Shown: piece after piece, positions 43,693 to 52,451 of the stretch | Position numbering within the stretch: position 1 is the first letter of the stretch | Layout of the letters: every line of letters starts with the position of its first letter | Assembly: GCA_039028695.1 (NCBI GenBank) | Contig: JBCCHN010000022.1 | Span: 1-55,822 of the forward strand | Source: JANQKX01 sp039028695 | Lineage (GTDB): Bacteria > Pseudomonadota > Alphaproteobacteria > Kiloniellales > Kiloniellaceae | Direction of reading: 5' to 3' | Length of the DNA: 55,822 nucleotides | Program-made: the position numbers and the translations under genes | Notes under the pieces: generated by a model | The model's database searches: none | Seen by the model: only the letters and a program-made list of their open reading frames with translations | What the model was told of the DNA's origin: nothing

Positions 43693-46152
43693 ATGAAACT
43701 CAATATAAGGAAGCTGCGGACAAATAGACGAGGGGTCGCCGATTACGCTGAAAGCGGATCACCAAATCAGGACAATGCGGCAAAAAGCCGATTAGGCATG
43801 CCCGTTATTCTGGGTTTTAGCGCGTGGATAATGCTTGGAGCCAGTTCGCCAGCCATGGCACAGGCGCCGTCCGGCCCAATAACCTTGCCCGGATCTCAGA
43901 CCGCGCAATCTGAGCAACCAATCCCTTTCTCCATCGCGCCCCAACCATTGGTGGATGCCTTAGAAAAGCTGTCAGACCAATCTGGCTTGTCATTTGCCTA
44001 TACGACAGACCAGCTTACTGGTGTTGCTTCTCCAGGTGTCAACGGCACGATGACCGCCGAACAAGCGTTGCGGAGTTTGCTTGCGGGAACAGGTGTCAGC
44101 TACCAGTTTACGGCCAATAGCACGATCACTCTCACCCGACCAACAAACGACCAAGAGGGCGGCCCAATTACCCTCAGTCCGATCGTCGTTCAAGGCGAAC
44201 GCAGGCCAAAGTCGCTGCAGAACAGCACGACGAGTGTTTCTGTATTCAATGAAGCTGCAATCGAGCAAAGTGATGAGAATCGGGTTTACGGTGTCGTCAA
44301 CCAAGCCCCAAATGTCACACCCGTTCCGGTACCAGGTGAGTTTTTGCCACCCATTCGCGGCGTGCAATCCGACGGCGGCGGCGGCGGACTCGGTGGTAAT
44401 TTTCTTTTTGGGACGCAACCGAGAGCATCTCTCATCGTGGACGATGTGGCTCGACCATCAACCACGGCGAATAGCGCCTTCCAATCGACATTTGACGTTG
44501 AGCAGGTTGAGGTTCTGCGTGGGCCACAAACCACCCTAAGAGGCGCTAACGCCATTGCCGGTGCTTATATCGTCAAGACCAAAGATCCTCAATTCGCTAC
44601 GGAGGCAGAGGCCCAAGCAGGTGTCGATTGGGACGAGTTTTCAAAGTTCGGGTACCAGCTAGCCGGCATGGCAAACGCGCCGCTGATTGAAGATCAAGTT
44701 GCAGGCAGAATGGTGGTAGATTTCCAAGATGGGAAGATTCCGGTACGGGTTGTCGACCCTGGAGGCACCGCGCCTCCCGGAACCGATCTCAGCCAGCTGT
44801 CGGAGTTCGATAACGTGTCCCTACGTGGTAAGGTATTGGTGGAACCCAACGCCCTCCCCAACCTGTCTGTCACGGTTACCGGTGAGTACGAGAACGGTAA
44901 GGATCCTATCTTCGATTCTTTTATCAATGGAAGCGACTTGACTGGCGATCCAACCGAAGACCGAAATACCATAGCCTCGAATGGCGTAGTCGTGGATACA
45001 TCTGCTTATGCGTTTTCGTTGAACGGCGCCTACGAATTGGCAGATGGATTAGAGCTGCGGTCCATTTCATCCTATCAGAACGACAAGTTTGAATCCGCTG
45101 ATGACTCAATTGGCAGCTTTATGTTCGAAAACAGTGAATTTAGGCGATTTAATCAAGATCTCCTTTTGGTTTTTGACAATTTGAGCGATCGTCTAAGCGG
45201 TGTCGCGGGCATCACCTTCGAAGATGAATCTGAAGAGACCGTTGAACAATCCTTCGTACTCAACTCACGCGGCGATCGAACCACAGTTGGACTCTTTGGA
45301 GATCTAGAAATCGGCATAACAGATCGACTCAACTTATTGGCGGGCGGTCGGGTTCAATATACCGACTTTGATTTCGACCTAAGTTTCTTTGGTGGCCTGG
45401 GATCCTTGGACTTCTCTGACAACGAGACGGTTGTATTGCCAAAAGTCGGCCTCGGCTATGATTTTACCGATAATCAAACTGTCTTCGTTACGGCGACCCG
45501 CGGATACAATCCCGGTGGCGCCGGGGTCAGTTTTGTCACCGGCCAGCCGTTCACCTATGAGTCGGAATTTGTATGGACCTTCGAAGCCGGTTACCGCGGC
45601 ACTTTTATGGAGGACCGGCTAGGACTGTCAGCCAACATATTCTATAATAATTATGACGACTACCAATTCCTCTTTTCGCCCCAGCCATTTGACAGCCAGA
45701 TCGTGAATTTCGATGGTCAGTCCTATGGCCTCGAGCTAGAGGGACGTGCGCAAATTGTTGACTCCCTCAATGCAACACTTGGCCTTGGTTTGCTCCACAC
45801 TCAAATCGATGCATCGGGCGAGACGATTGATGGTAACCGCTTCGGGCTGGATCCCAAGGTCACTCTATCCGGAGGTCTGACCTGGGAGCCAATCTCCGAT
45901 TTATTCTTCAACGCACGAGCTCAGTATGTGTCCGAGTATTATGGCGACTTTACGGAAGCACCCGGCACAGAGTCGGGCAACTATGTCATGCTGGACCTAG
46001 GCGTGGATTACACAATCGGGCCGGTCACCATGCGCGCTTTCATCCAAAATGTGACCGACAAGTTTGCCTATTTTCAGCGCACGACAGCCGGCGGCGATGG
46101 CTATGTTCTTGCGCCGCGGACCTTTGGAGCCTTGGTCAACATCAAATTTTAG
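43693..46152 (+). CDS. TonB-dependent receptor with STN signalling domain
   Basis: This 819-residue outer-membrane receptor has a long signal region, an STN domain (QPLVDALEKLSDQSGLSFAY, about residues 80-140), a plug domain with QVEVLRGPQTTLRGANAIAG, and a beta-barrel ending in a terminal Phe (ALVNIKF). ATG 43693 is chosen because the 84 bases before it include the palindrome. The STN domain marks it as the signal input for FecR/FecI upstream. Ligand is unknown: a ferric chelate or haem fits the neighbours, and no haem-receptor FRAP/NPNL block was noticed. Confidence 0.92.
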   Translation: MKLNIRKLRTNRRGVADYAESGSPNQDNAAKSRLGMPVILGFSAWIMLGASSPAMAQAPSGPITLPGSQTAQSEQPIPFSIAPQPLVDALEKLSDQSGLSFAYTTDQLTGVASPGVNGTMTAEQALRSLLAGTGVSYQFTANSTITLTRPTNDQEGGPITLSPIVVQGERRPKSLQNSTTSVSVFNEAAIEQSDENRVYGVVNQAPNVTPVPVPGEFLPPIRGVQSDGGGGGLGGNFLFGTQPRASLIVDDVARPSTTANSAFQSTFDVEQVEVLRGPQTTLRGANAIAGAYIVKTKDPQFATEAEAQAGVDWDEFSKFGYQLAGMANAPLIEDQVAGRMVVDFQDGKIPVRVVDPGGTAPPGTDLSQLSEFDNVSLRGKVLVEPNALPNLSVTVTGEYENGKDPIFDSFINGSDLTGDPTEDRNTIASNGVVVDTSAYAFSLNGAYELADGLELRSISSYQNDKFESADDSIGSFMFENSEFRRFNQDLLLVFDNLSDRLSGVAGITFEDESEETVEQSFVLNSRGDRTTVGLFGDLEIGITDRLNLLAGGRVQYTDFDFDLSFFGGLGSLDFSDNETVVLPKVGLGYDFTDNQTVFVTATRGYNPGGAGVSFVTGQPFTYESEFVWTFEAGYRGTFMEDRLGLSANIFYNNYDDYQFLFSPQPFDSQIVNFDGQSYGLELEGRAQIVDSLNATLGLGLLHTQIDASGETIDGNRFGLDPKVTLSGGLTWEPISDLFFNARAQYVSEYYGDFTEAPGTESGNYVMLDLGVDYTIGPVTMRAFIQNVTDKFAYFQRTTAGGDGYVLAPRTFGALVNIKF

Positions 46153-46169
46153 CAGACTGCGCGGGCCAG

Positions 46170-46487
46170 GTGATCAGCATACGCGACCAGCTTAAGAACC
46201 GCTCCGATCGGCGCTTCTTTTCGGATCTCAAGGTACGATGGCTTCTCGCCGGGCCTGGCGCCCTATTGGGTGCAATCGTTGTTATGTCAGCCATGCCGAT
46301 TTGGTTTCCAAAAGGCGCAGCCGAAATCGATCACCTCATTTTCCCTTTAATCCTGTTTCCGGCCATCTGGGCATTGCTCTTTTTTTACAGCTGTTTGACC
46401 GAAGACCTAATCCGAGCTTGTTGGATCTTCGGCTCGCTCATCGTGATTAATGTCATCCTGGTCCTCATGACACTGTTTTGGCCCTAA
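46170..46487 (+). CDS. Small membrane protein between receptor and PepSY genes
   Basis: The 105-residue protein starts at GTG 46170, 17 bases after the receptor stop, and has three hydrophobic segments (for example LLAGPGALLGAIVVMSAM and LIFPLILFPAIWALLFFYS). I do not recognise a named family. Small proteins of this kind are common between TonB receptor and PepSY reductase genes, so a role in iron uptake is inferred from place alone. Confidence 0.7.
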   Translation: MISIRDQLKNRSDRRFFSDLKVRWLLAGPGALLGAIVVMSAMPIWFPKGAAEIDHLIFPLILFPAIWALLFFYSCLTEDLIRACWIFGSLIVINVILVLMTLFWP

Positions 46488-46504
46488 GCCCGGAACTTTG
46501 ATCG

Positions 46505-48100
46505 GTGATCAAGCTCTCCACAAAACAAACCAAACGTCTTGTCTCCATTCACGGTTGGTCCGGCGTATTTCTTGGCCTGCTGCTTTATGTGGTTCTGTTG
46601 ACGGGCACGCTGGCCGTCTTTGCGAGCGACATCGGCACCTGGTCGGCGGGTGGCATGAAATCCCACGAGCCCCTTCGTCAACCGCTGGATCATACCATTC
46701 GTGCATTGGCCCATGAGATGCCCCAGGAATATCTCGAAGAGATCACTGTATTCTATAACTCGGCCGGACATATCGTTGTCTTCTTTCATACCCATGCCGT
46801 TAATCCAGAAGGCACCTTTGACGAAAAAGGTGTGCTCACAGAACTTCATCCCGAGTCCCACCGGCCAATCGCACAACGCGAAGGCTTTGGGACAGAGTTG
46901 TTTGGGGCTGATCCTGCCGGTGCGCTCGATGAATTTTTAGTCGAACTCCATGTCAATCTGCATCTGCCAGATCCTTGGGGTCTCTACGCGACAGGTCTGC
47001 TGGGCTTTTTGATGCTTGTCTCGGCGATCTCAGGCATTCTTATCCATCGCCATTTGATTGCTGACTTATTCGTTGCGCCCCGACCATGGAACCGCTTGCT
47101 CCATGCGCGAGACCGTCACAACCTGGCGGGCACCTGGACCTTGCCATTCGCCATTCTGCTCGCCTTCACCGGCGCCTTCTTGAGTTTTGCACTATCGTTG
47201 GGTTTTCCCCTTTTGAGCCAGATCGCCTTTAGCGGCGACCAGTTTGCAATGATGGAAGCATTGGTAGGAACAGGGTACGAGGAAAACGCCCAACCGGCTG
47301 AACTGGCCAACCTTGATTTGATGTTGAGCCTTTCTGCTCAGCACGCTGGTTCGCCGCCGGAGAGTTTTGTAATCAGCAACTATGGACGCGCGGATACTCA
47401 GGTTATCGTCTTTCATCCTCCCAAAGACGGCGCCATGGTCGGTGCGCAAAATACCTTCGACGGGATTTCTGGATCCTATTTGGGGCTCAAGCCGGGGATC
47501 GGAACGCAGCCCTCTCTTGGCAATTGGGTCTTCGAGTTGATTTTGCCCCTTCACTTCGGAACCTTTGCAGGACTGCTTTCTCAGCTTGTTTGGTTTGCCT
47601 TGGGCTTGGCCGCCTGCTACGTGACCTTGAGTGGACAGCAGCTGTGGCTGGACCGTCGCCTTGACGATGCCAATTGGTGTGTGTTGCGCCGCTTGGTTCA
47701 AATTGTGGGATACGGACTTCCTTTGGCCATTCTTGGTTCCACCTATGGCTTTTTTCTCAGCCTCCCCGCGAAACAGACTTTATTGTGGACCCCTTTGGGG
47801 TTTTGCTTGCTCGGATTGGCCAGCATAGGGCTGGGCGTGCTGATCAGAGAAAAAGAGCTGGCAAGCAAAGCTTTCCATGTCGCGATGACCGTGTTGCTGG
47901 TTTTGCTGCCTATGGCTCGAATTGCAGCTGGCGGGCCAAACTGGATTTGGGCCCTATCTTCCAACAATGTTTCGATTGTCCTGTTCGACACAATCTTGAT
48001 TCTTATAGGATTATGCTTCTTTTTCACCATCAGCCGAATAAAACCGTTCGTCCTTTTGGAAAAACAGACTCTGGAGCCTAAGGCCGGCCATGAGCAATGA
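46505..48100 (+). CDS. PepSY-domain membrane protein (iron-chelate reductase type)
   Basis: A 531-residue PepSY_TM protein: helix with VSIHGWSGVFLGLLLYVVLL, a periplasmic PepSY part (EEITVFYNSAGHIVVFFH), helix pair with LVSAISGILIHRH, and a RHNLAGTWTLPFAILLAFTG block, with conserved histidines suited to haem binding. Family members such as those next to siderophore receptors are thought to reduce ferric chelates in the periplasm or inner membrane. GTG 46505 is the start; its end overlaps the following gene by 11 bases. Confidence 0.88.
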   Translation: MIKLSTKQTKRLVSIHGWSGVFLGLLLYVVLLTGTLAVFASDIGTWSAGGMKSHEPLRQPLDHTIRALAHEMPQEYLEEITVFYNSAGHIVVFFHTHAVNPEGTFDEKGVLTELHPESHRPIAQREGFGTELFGADPAGALDEFLVELHVNLHLPDPWGLYATGLLGFLMLVSAISGILIHRHLIADLFVAPRPWNRLLHARDRHNLAGTWTLPFAILLAFTGAFLSFALSLGFPLLSQIAFSGDQFAMMEALVGTGYEENAQPAELANLDLMLSLSAQHAGSPPESFVISNYGRADTQVIVFHPPKDGAMVGAQNTFDGISGSYLGLKPGIGTQPSLGNWVFELILPLHFGTFAGLLSQLVWFALGLAACYVTLSGQQLWLDRRLDDANWCVLRRLVQIVGYGLPLAILGSTYGFFLSLPAKQTLLWTPLGFCLLGLASIGLGVLIREKELASKAFHVAMTVLLVLLPMARIAAGGPNWIWALSSNNVSIVLFDTILILIGLCFFFTISRIKPFVLLEKQTLEPKAGHEQ

Positions 48101-48425
48101 TCTTGCAACGGTAATTGCTATAGCGCTGAGTTTGATAGCTCTTGGCTACCTATCAGCAAAAGACCCTAAACGTCGACGCGTGTACCGCCGCCTCCCCGTC
48201 CCAGATCAAACGGTCGTCAAACTTGCTTGGATCGTTGTCTTGCTGCCCGGCGTGCTGCTGTTATCTTTCGGCCAAACAGCACCCTTTGTGATTTGGTTTG
48301 GTGGCACTTCTTTTTTGGGCTGCGTTATGTCCTATCGTCGCCCAGATCAGAATGATTGGGTTTGGCGCCTCGCGAGAAAAACGCGCTCTGTGGGTCGACG
48401 AAGCCTGACCTGTCCGAGAAAGTGA
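48090..48425 (+). CDS. DUF3325-like small membrane protein
   Basis: The 111-residue protein has three hydrophobic segments and the opening pattern ALSLIALGYLSAKDPKRRR followed by LAWIVVLLPGVLLLSFG, which resembles DUF3325 proteins found after PepSY genes in iron-uptake operons. It overlaps the PepSY gene and closes the receptor operon. The Arg-rich C-terminus is probably cytoplasmic. Function unknown. Confidence 0.72.
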   Translation: MSNDLATVIAIALSLIALGYLSAKDPKRRRVYRRLPVPDQTVVKLAWIVVLLPGVLLLSFGQTAPFVIWFGGTSFLGCVMSYRRPDQNDWVWRLARKTRSVGRRSLTCPRK

Positions 48426-48592
48426 AAGACGCCCCGGTTGTCGCACGGGCCTGCGCCAATCCATTCCCTACATTTTTTTAGTACGCAGCCGCCACTGTTT
48501 CGCCAAACCTATGGCTAAATTCCTGCCGCTTGCAGTCTAATGCCGTTTAGAGGCCGAATTGGGCTCGCATTTTTTGAACTGCAATATTCCCC

Positions 48593-50047
48593 TTAGCGAC
48601 AAGAAATTGCGATGTTCTTGGTTTGTACGTAATTCCATAGGGCCTCGCGCCCTTTTTCTCGGCCGTAGCCCGACTTTCCATAGCCGCCGAAGGGTGTTTC
48701 CACGCCGCCGGCAAACCATTCATTCACAAAAACCTGGCCAGCTCTGAGCTGACGGGCCACGCGTGTTGCCCGGTCGATGTCTTTAGTAAACACACCACCC
48801 ACCAATCCATAGTCGGTTCCATTGGCAATTTGGATAGCCTCTTGTTCCGACTGGAATTTCATGATCGAAACCACGGGACCAAAGACTTCTTCATTTGCTA
48901 CCGTCATTTCAGGCGCTATTTGGGTCAGAACTGTGGGCTCCAAAAAATGGCCGGGCCGGTTTAGCTTATGGCCACCCGCCGCCACGACGGCACCATCCGA
49001 CTGGGCCTTCGATACAAAATCGGCCGCACGATCTCGTTGAGCCTCGGATACCATTGCGCCCATATTGGCGCCGAATTCCGGTCGCTCGATTCCGGGCCCG
49101 ACCGAGAGGCCCTTTGCCATATCCACTATGCCGTCCACCAGGTCATCATGGAGGCTTTCATGTACCACAATGCGCGACATCGCTGAGCATACTTGCCCAG
49201 CATTGAAAAAAATGCCCCATCGAACATTATTCACCACCTCGGAAACCTGAACATCCTCGTAAACGATGGCAGCGGACTTGCCCCCTAATTCAAGGACGCA
49301 AGGCACCACGTTTTTGGACGCCTCGCCCGCGATGGCAATGCCGGTGGGAACCGAACCAGTAAAAACGATCTGCCGCACATCAGGATGACGCGATATGGCC
49401 GCACCTGCTTGGTGTCCCCAGCCGCAAAGAATGTTGACGGCGCCCGCTGGAAAGCCCGCTGCTTCCGCCGCGTAAGCGAAGTAGCTGTTCGTCAGCGGAT
49501 CAAGCTCGGGCGTTTTAACAACACAGGCGTTTCCAGTGGCTAAGGCCGCGGAAAGGGACCGGGCCGTCATTTCGAGGGGGTAGTTCCACGGAATGATCTG
49601 GCCTGAAACCCCATAAGGCTCGTAGGTCGTAAAGTCGAAATAGCCCTTCCCCAGCGGGATCGACCGGCCCTCAAGCGTCTCTGCCTGGTTGCCGTAATAT
49701 TCAAAATAACGAGCCGCTCCTTCCACCTCTATCTTCGCTTCCCAGAGGGGCTTACCTGATTCGAGGGTGAGGATCCTTGCGATCTCACTCGAATTTTCAA
49801 GAAAGTACTGGCCCATTTTCTGAACCATTCGTCCCAGCTCGACTGGGCGCATGTCCGTCAGGACTGCCGACTCATGCACCCGCTTGGCTGCTTGAACGGC
49901 GCGATCGATATCACTTTCGTCCGCCGCCGCCTGTTCCGCCAACAAGGATCCTGTTCCCGGGTCGTCGACGGCGATGGTTCCGGCCCCGCCATCAACAAAA
50001 GCGCCATCGATGTAATTTTGCCAATAGGCTTTGACGTCAGTGGTCAT
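48593..50047 (-). CDS. NAD(P)-dependent aldehyde dehydrogenase (betaine-aldehyde type)
   Basis: A 484-residue aldehyde dehydrogenase with general base Glu253 (LELGGKSAAIVYED) and nucleophile Cys287 (FFNAGQVCSAMSRIV). IIPWNYPLEMTARSLSAALA and PFGGYGKSGYGREKG are typical of betaine-aldehyde/aromatic aldehyde dehydrogenases. ATG 50047 is preceded by a modest purine-rich stretch. It is read alone on the minus strand downstream of ferritin with 163 bases between. It could belong to the betaine metabolism seen at the left of the window, but they are 42 kb apart and the substrate is unproven. Confidence 0.9.
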   Translation of the reverse strand: MTTDVKAYWQNYIDGAFVDGGAGTIAVDDPGTGSLLAEQAAADESDIDRAVQAAKRVHESAVLTDMRPVELGRMVQKMGQYFLENSSEIARILTLESGKPLWEAKIEVEGAARYFEYYGNQAETLEGRSIPLGKGYFDFTTYEPYGVSGQIIPWNYPLEMTARSLSAALATGNACVVKTPELDPLTNSYFAYAAEAAGFPAGAVNILCGWGHQAGAAISRHPDVRQIVFTGSVPTGIAIAGEASKNVVPCVLELGGKSAAIVYEDVQVSEVVNNVRWGIFFNAGQVCSAMSRIVVHESLHDDLVDGIVDMAKGLSVGPGIERPEFGANMGAMVSEAQRDRAADFVSKAQSDGAVVAAGGHKLNRPGHFLEPTVLTQIAPEMTVANEEVFGPVVSIMKFQSEQEAIQIANGTDYGLVGGVFTKDIDRATRVARQLRAGQVFVNEWFAGGVETPFGGYGKSGYGREKGREALWNYVQTKNIAISCR

Positions 50048-50210
50048 GGGTACTCTCGATAGGGTTGAGGATGAGTTGCAAAGGGTTGAGGCATTTCAAA
50101 GCCGCGGCACTTTGCAAAAGCTTTGGACTTGTCGCAAGGGTAAAGCGGCCATGCTTCATGGCTTGGCCACCTTGTCCAAATCGTCGGCACGCTACATGTG
50201 TGAATCTAAA

Positions 50211-50729
50211 CTACGCCTGCGCAGTGGCCGCATCAGCGGCAGCCGCTGATGCGCCAATATTGGCGACTTCCTGGTCAATAAGGTAGAGGGCCTGAGGACC
50301 GTCGCCGATCAGAGTAATGCGATCGACGATTTGGCGGAACAACTTCATCTCGCCGCGCTGTTCCATGACAAACCACTGCAAGAACTCAAAGGTGCCATGG
50401 TCCCCTGCGGCTTGCGCCTCCTTCACGGCCTCACCCACCGCATGGGTTACTTTACCCTCGTGCGCCAAAATTGCTTCGAAGAGTTCGCGCACGGTCTCCG
50501 CTTCGACCTTGGGTGCCGGCAAAGCGGAAAATTGGATCTCAACCTCGCTATCGATCAAGAATTGAAACAGGCGCTTCATATGGGTGAGCTCCTCATCGGC
50601 GTGAACCGACAAGAACTCTGAACATCCATCCATATGCCGCTCGGCACACCAGGCCGCCGCCTGCCAATAAAGGTGAGCTGCCCTGAGTTCTCCATTGAGC
50701 AAACCGTTCAGGGTGTCCGAATCCGTCAT
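50211..50729 (-). CDS. Bacterial non-haem ferritin
   Basis: This 172-residue protein is a four-helix ferritin with diiron ligands visible as Glu14 (NGELRAAHLYW), Glu47 and His50 (ADEELTHMKRLF) and Glu91 (LAHEGKVTH). The FLQWFVMEQRGEMKLF segment is typical of FtnA-like proteins. It stores iron in the cytoplasm. It is divergent from the OprB-like porin, across a 231-base gap that holds a 15-bp palindrome, and shares the iron theme of the surrounding 15 kb. Confidence 0.9.
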   Translation of the reverse strand: MTDSDTLNGLLNGELRAAHLYWQAAAWCAERHMDGCSEFLSVHADEELTHMKRLFQFLIDSEVEIQFSALPAPKVEAETVRELFEAILAHEGKVTHAVGEAVKEAQAAGDHGTFEFLQWFVMEQRGEMKLFRQIVDRITLIGDGPQALYLIDQEVANIGASAAAADAATAQA

Positions 50730-50825
50730 GGCCTGGTTCCTTTTCTTAAGGTGCGCACATTATTTCTCGCGCCCATCCCATTCCGAGGGCTGGGGGTGAA
50801 GGGCTATCACAATCCGAATTGCGAA

Positions 50826-50840
50826 TGCAACTCAGTTGCA
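50826..50840. promoter_or_regulatory. 15-bp palindrome between ferritin and porin genes
   Basis: TGCAACTCAGTTGCA is a perfect 7-1-7 inverted repeat, the geometry of Fur/Mur-family sites, though the arms differ from the TGATAAT form seen elsewhere in the window. It lies roughly midway between the divergent starts and could control either gene. Confidence 0.5.
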
Positions 50841-50960
50841 ATCCGTAATCAGCTAGTTTAATGCTGAATGACTGCTCACGACGTGCCGATCTTATCAAGT
50901 CAGCGCGGGAACAGGTACAGCTCTGCGTGAGAGAGTAGCCGAAAGGGGGAACAGAACGCA

Positions 50961-52274
50961 ATGCGTTGCTTCAATGAAAAACCCATTCAAAGTGGTATGC
51001 AAAAATCCTGCCGACAAAGGCGCCTCGGCTTAACGGCTGTGATTTGCGGGTTCATCCTCAGCGCACCGCTTTCCTCGCCGGCATGGGCTGAAGAAGCCAA
51101 GTCGTCGATCTTGGAAAGCTGGTTCGAACAAGATTATGCGACAGGAGATTGGGGCGGAGCCCGCACCGATTTGTCCAATGACGGCTTTACACCGGCCCTG
51201 AACTACACCACGGACTTGATGGCCAACCCCTCCGGTGGAATGAACCAAAGCGGGGCCTATGCAGCGGGTTGGACAGGATCGCTGGATTTCGACCTGGAAA
51301 AACTTGCCGGCATAAAGGGCTTGAGCTTTTTTGCTGCCGGCTCCCTGCAACAGGGTCGCGACTTGTCCGGCGATGACATTGGCAACATCTTCGCGGTGGC
51401 TCAGGTCTTCAACGGCGATGTGTGGCGCTTGAACCAACTCTATTTCGAGCAATCCCTGTGGCAAGACGATGTAAACATCGCCATCGGGCGCTTGGCGGCC
51501 GGTGACGATTTTGCCACATCCGATAGCTACGGCTACTACGTCAGCGGCGCGGTCAATGGCAACCCCACGGGCATTCTTGCCAATATTCCCTCCTTCACCA
51601 CGCCTCCTTTCGCCCAATGGGGTGCGCGGGTAACGGTTCAGCCCACGTCGGACATCTATATATCCGGCGGCGCCTATAACGCCGATCCCAGTGTGCAGGA
51701 CGACGACCAGCATGGCATCGATTTCAAATTCAACCCGGATGACGGCGTTTTGGGCCTGGCGGAAATCGGCTACAGCCTGAACCAGGGGGATAAGGATCCG
51801 GGATTGCCGGGCCAATACTCTTTCGGCGCTTATTATGACAGCAGCGACTTTGCCCGGCTGGATGATCCCACGGCAGAGGAAAACGGCAACTATGGCCTGT
51901 ACGCCATCGGACAACAGATGGTCTACCGCGAGGGCAAGGCAGGCAGCGACCAGGGCCTAACCCTTTGGGGCACACTCACCACCGGCCCGGATCAGAGCAT
52001 AAATACCCTGCCCTTCGCCGCCTTCGGCGGAGCTTATTACCAGGGTCTCATTCCCGAGCGGGATAACGACGTCACCGCTGTCGCCGCCTATTACGGCCTC
52101 TTTAGTGATGATCTGCCGGGACAAAGCTACGAGCTGGCGCTTGAAGTCAATCACCGATTTCAGCTGGCACCCTGGCTCTATCTGACCCCCGACTTTCAAT
52201 ACATCATCAACCCCAACGGCGGCGGCATTGATGATGCGGCCGTGGTCGGCATCGAAATCTCCATCGATTTCTAA
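50961..52274 (+). CDS. OprB-like carbohydrate-type outer-membrane porin
   Basis: The 437-residue protein has a signal peptide (GLTAVICGFILSAPLSSPAWA) and the OprB pattern DYATGDWGGARTDLSNDGF, then SLDFDLEKLAGIKGLSFF and a LNQLYFEQSLWQDDVNIAIGRL strand pair, ending in a C-terminal Phe (IEISIDF). It forms a passive channel, often for sugars. ATG 50961 has AGGGGG 12 bases upstream, ATG 50997 is an alternative. It stands before the multicopper oxidase, 178 bases away, with a Fur box between. Confidence 0.85.
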   Translation: MRCFNEKPIQSGMQKSCRQRRLGLTAVICGFILSAPLSSPAWAEEAKSSILESWFEQDYATGDWGGARTDLSNDGFTPALNYTTDLMANPSGGMNQSGAYAAGWTGSLDFDLEKLAGIKGLSFFAAGSLQQGRDLSGDDIGNIFAVAQVFNGDVWRLNQLYFEQSLWQDDVNIAIGRLAAGDDFATSDSYGYYVSGAVNGNPTGILANIPSFTTPPFAQWGARVTVQPTSDIYISGGAYNADPSVQDDDQHGIDFKFNPDDGVLGLAEIGYSLNQGDKDPGLPGQYSFGAYYDSSDFARLDDPTAEENGNYGLYAIGQQMVYREGKAGSDQGLTLWGTLTTGPDQSINTLPFAAFGGAYYQGLIPERDNDVTAVAAYYGLFSDDLPGQSYELALEVNHRFQLAPWLYLTPDFQYIINPNGGGIDDAAVVGIEISIDF

Positions 52275-52327
52275 TGCGCCGTTTCGGCATTAGGGCGCGA
52301 GGATGAAAGGCCGTTGAGTATCAAAGA

Positions 52328-52342
52328 TGAGAATAATTCTCA
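52328..52342. promoter_or_regulatory. Fur box before the multicopper oxidase gene
   Basis: TGAGAATAATTCTCA is a perfect 7-1-7 palindrome and differs from the Fur consensus TGATAAT-N-ATTATCA by one base in each arm. It lies 110 bases before the oxidase start, suggesting iron-dependent control of the oxidase/SCO pair. Confidence 0.7.
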
Positions 52343-52451
52343 AATTAGATGTTGCGAATGATTCTTATCACAGCTACCGTTGCGCCGGTTGTATTTTGGA
52401 AGAAAAAGAACAAAAAAATCAATCTATGAGCGCATTTCCATGAGGATCACC

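Noticed and set aside
51030..51914. 294-residue minus-strand open frame in the porin gene
   Set aside because: The plus-strand OprB pattern and signal peptide explain this region; the antisense frame has no recognisable features.
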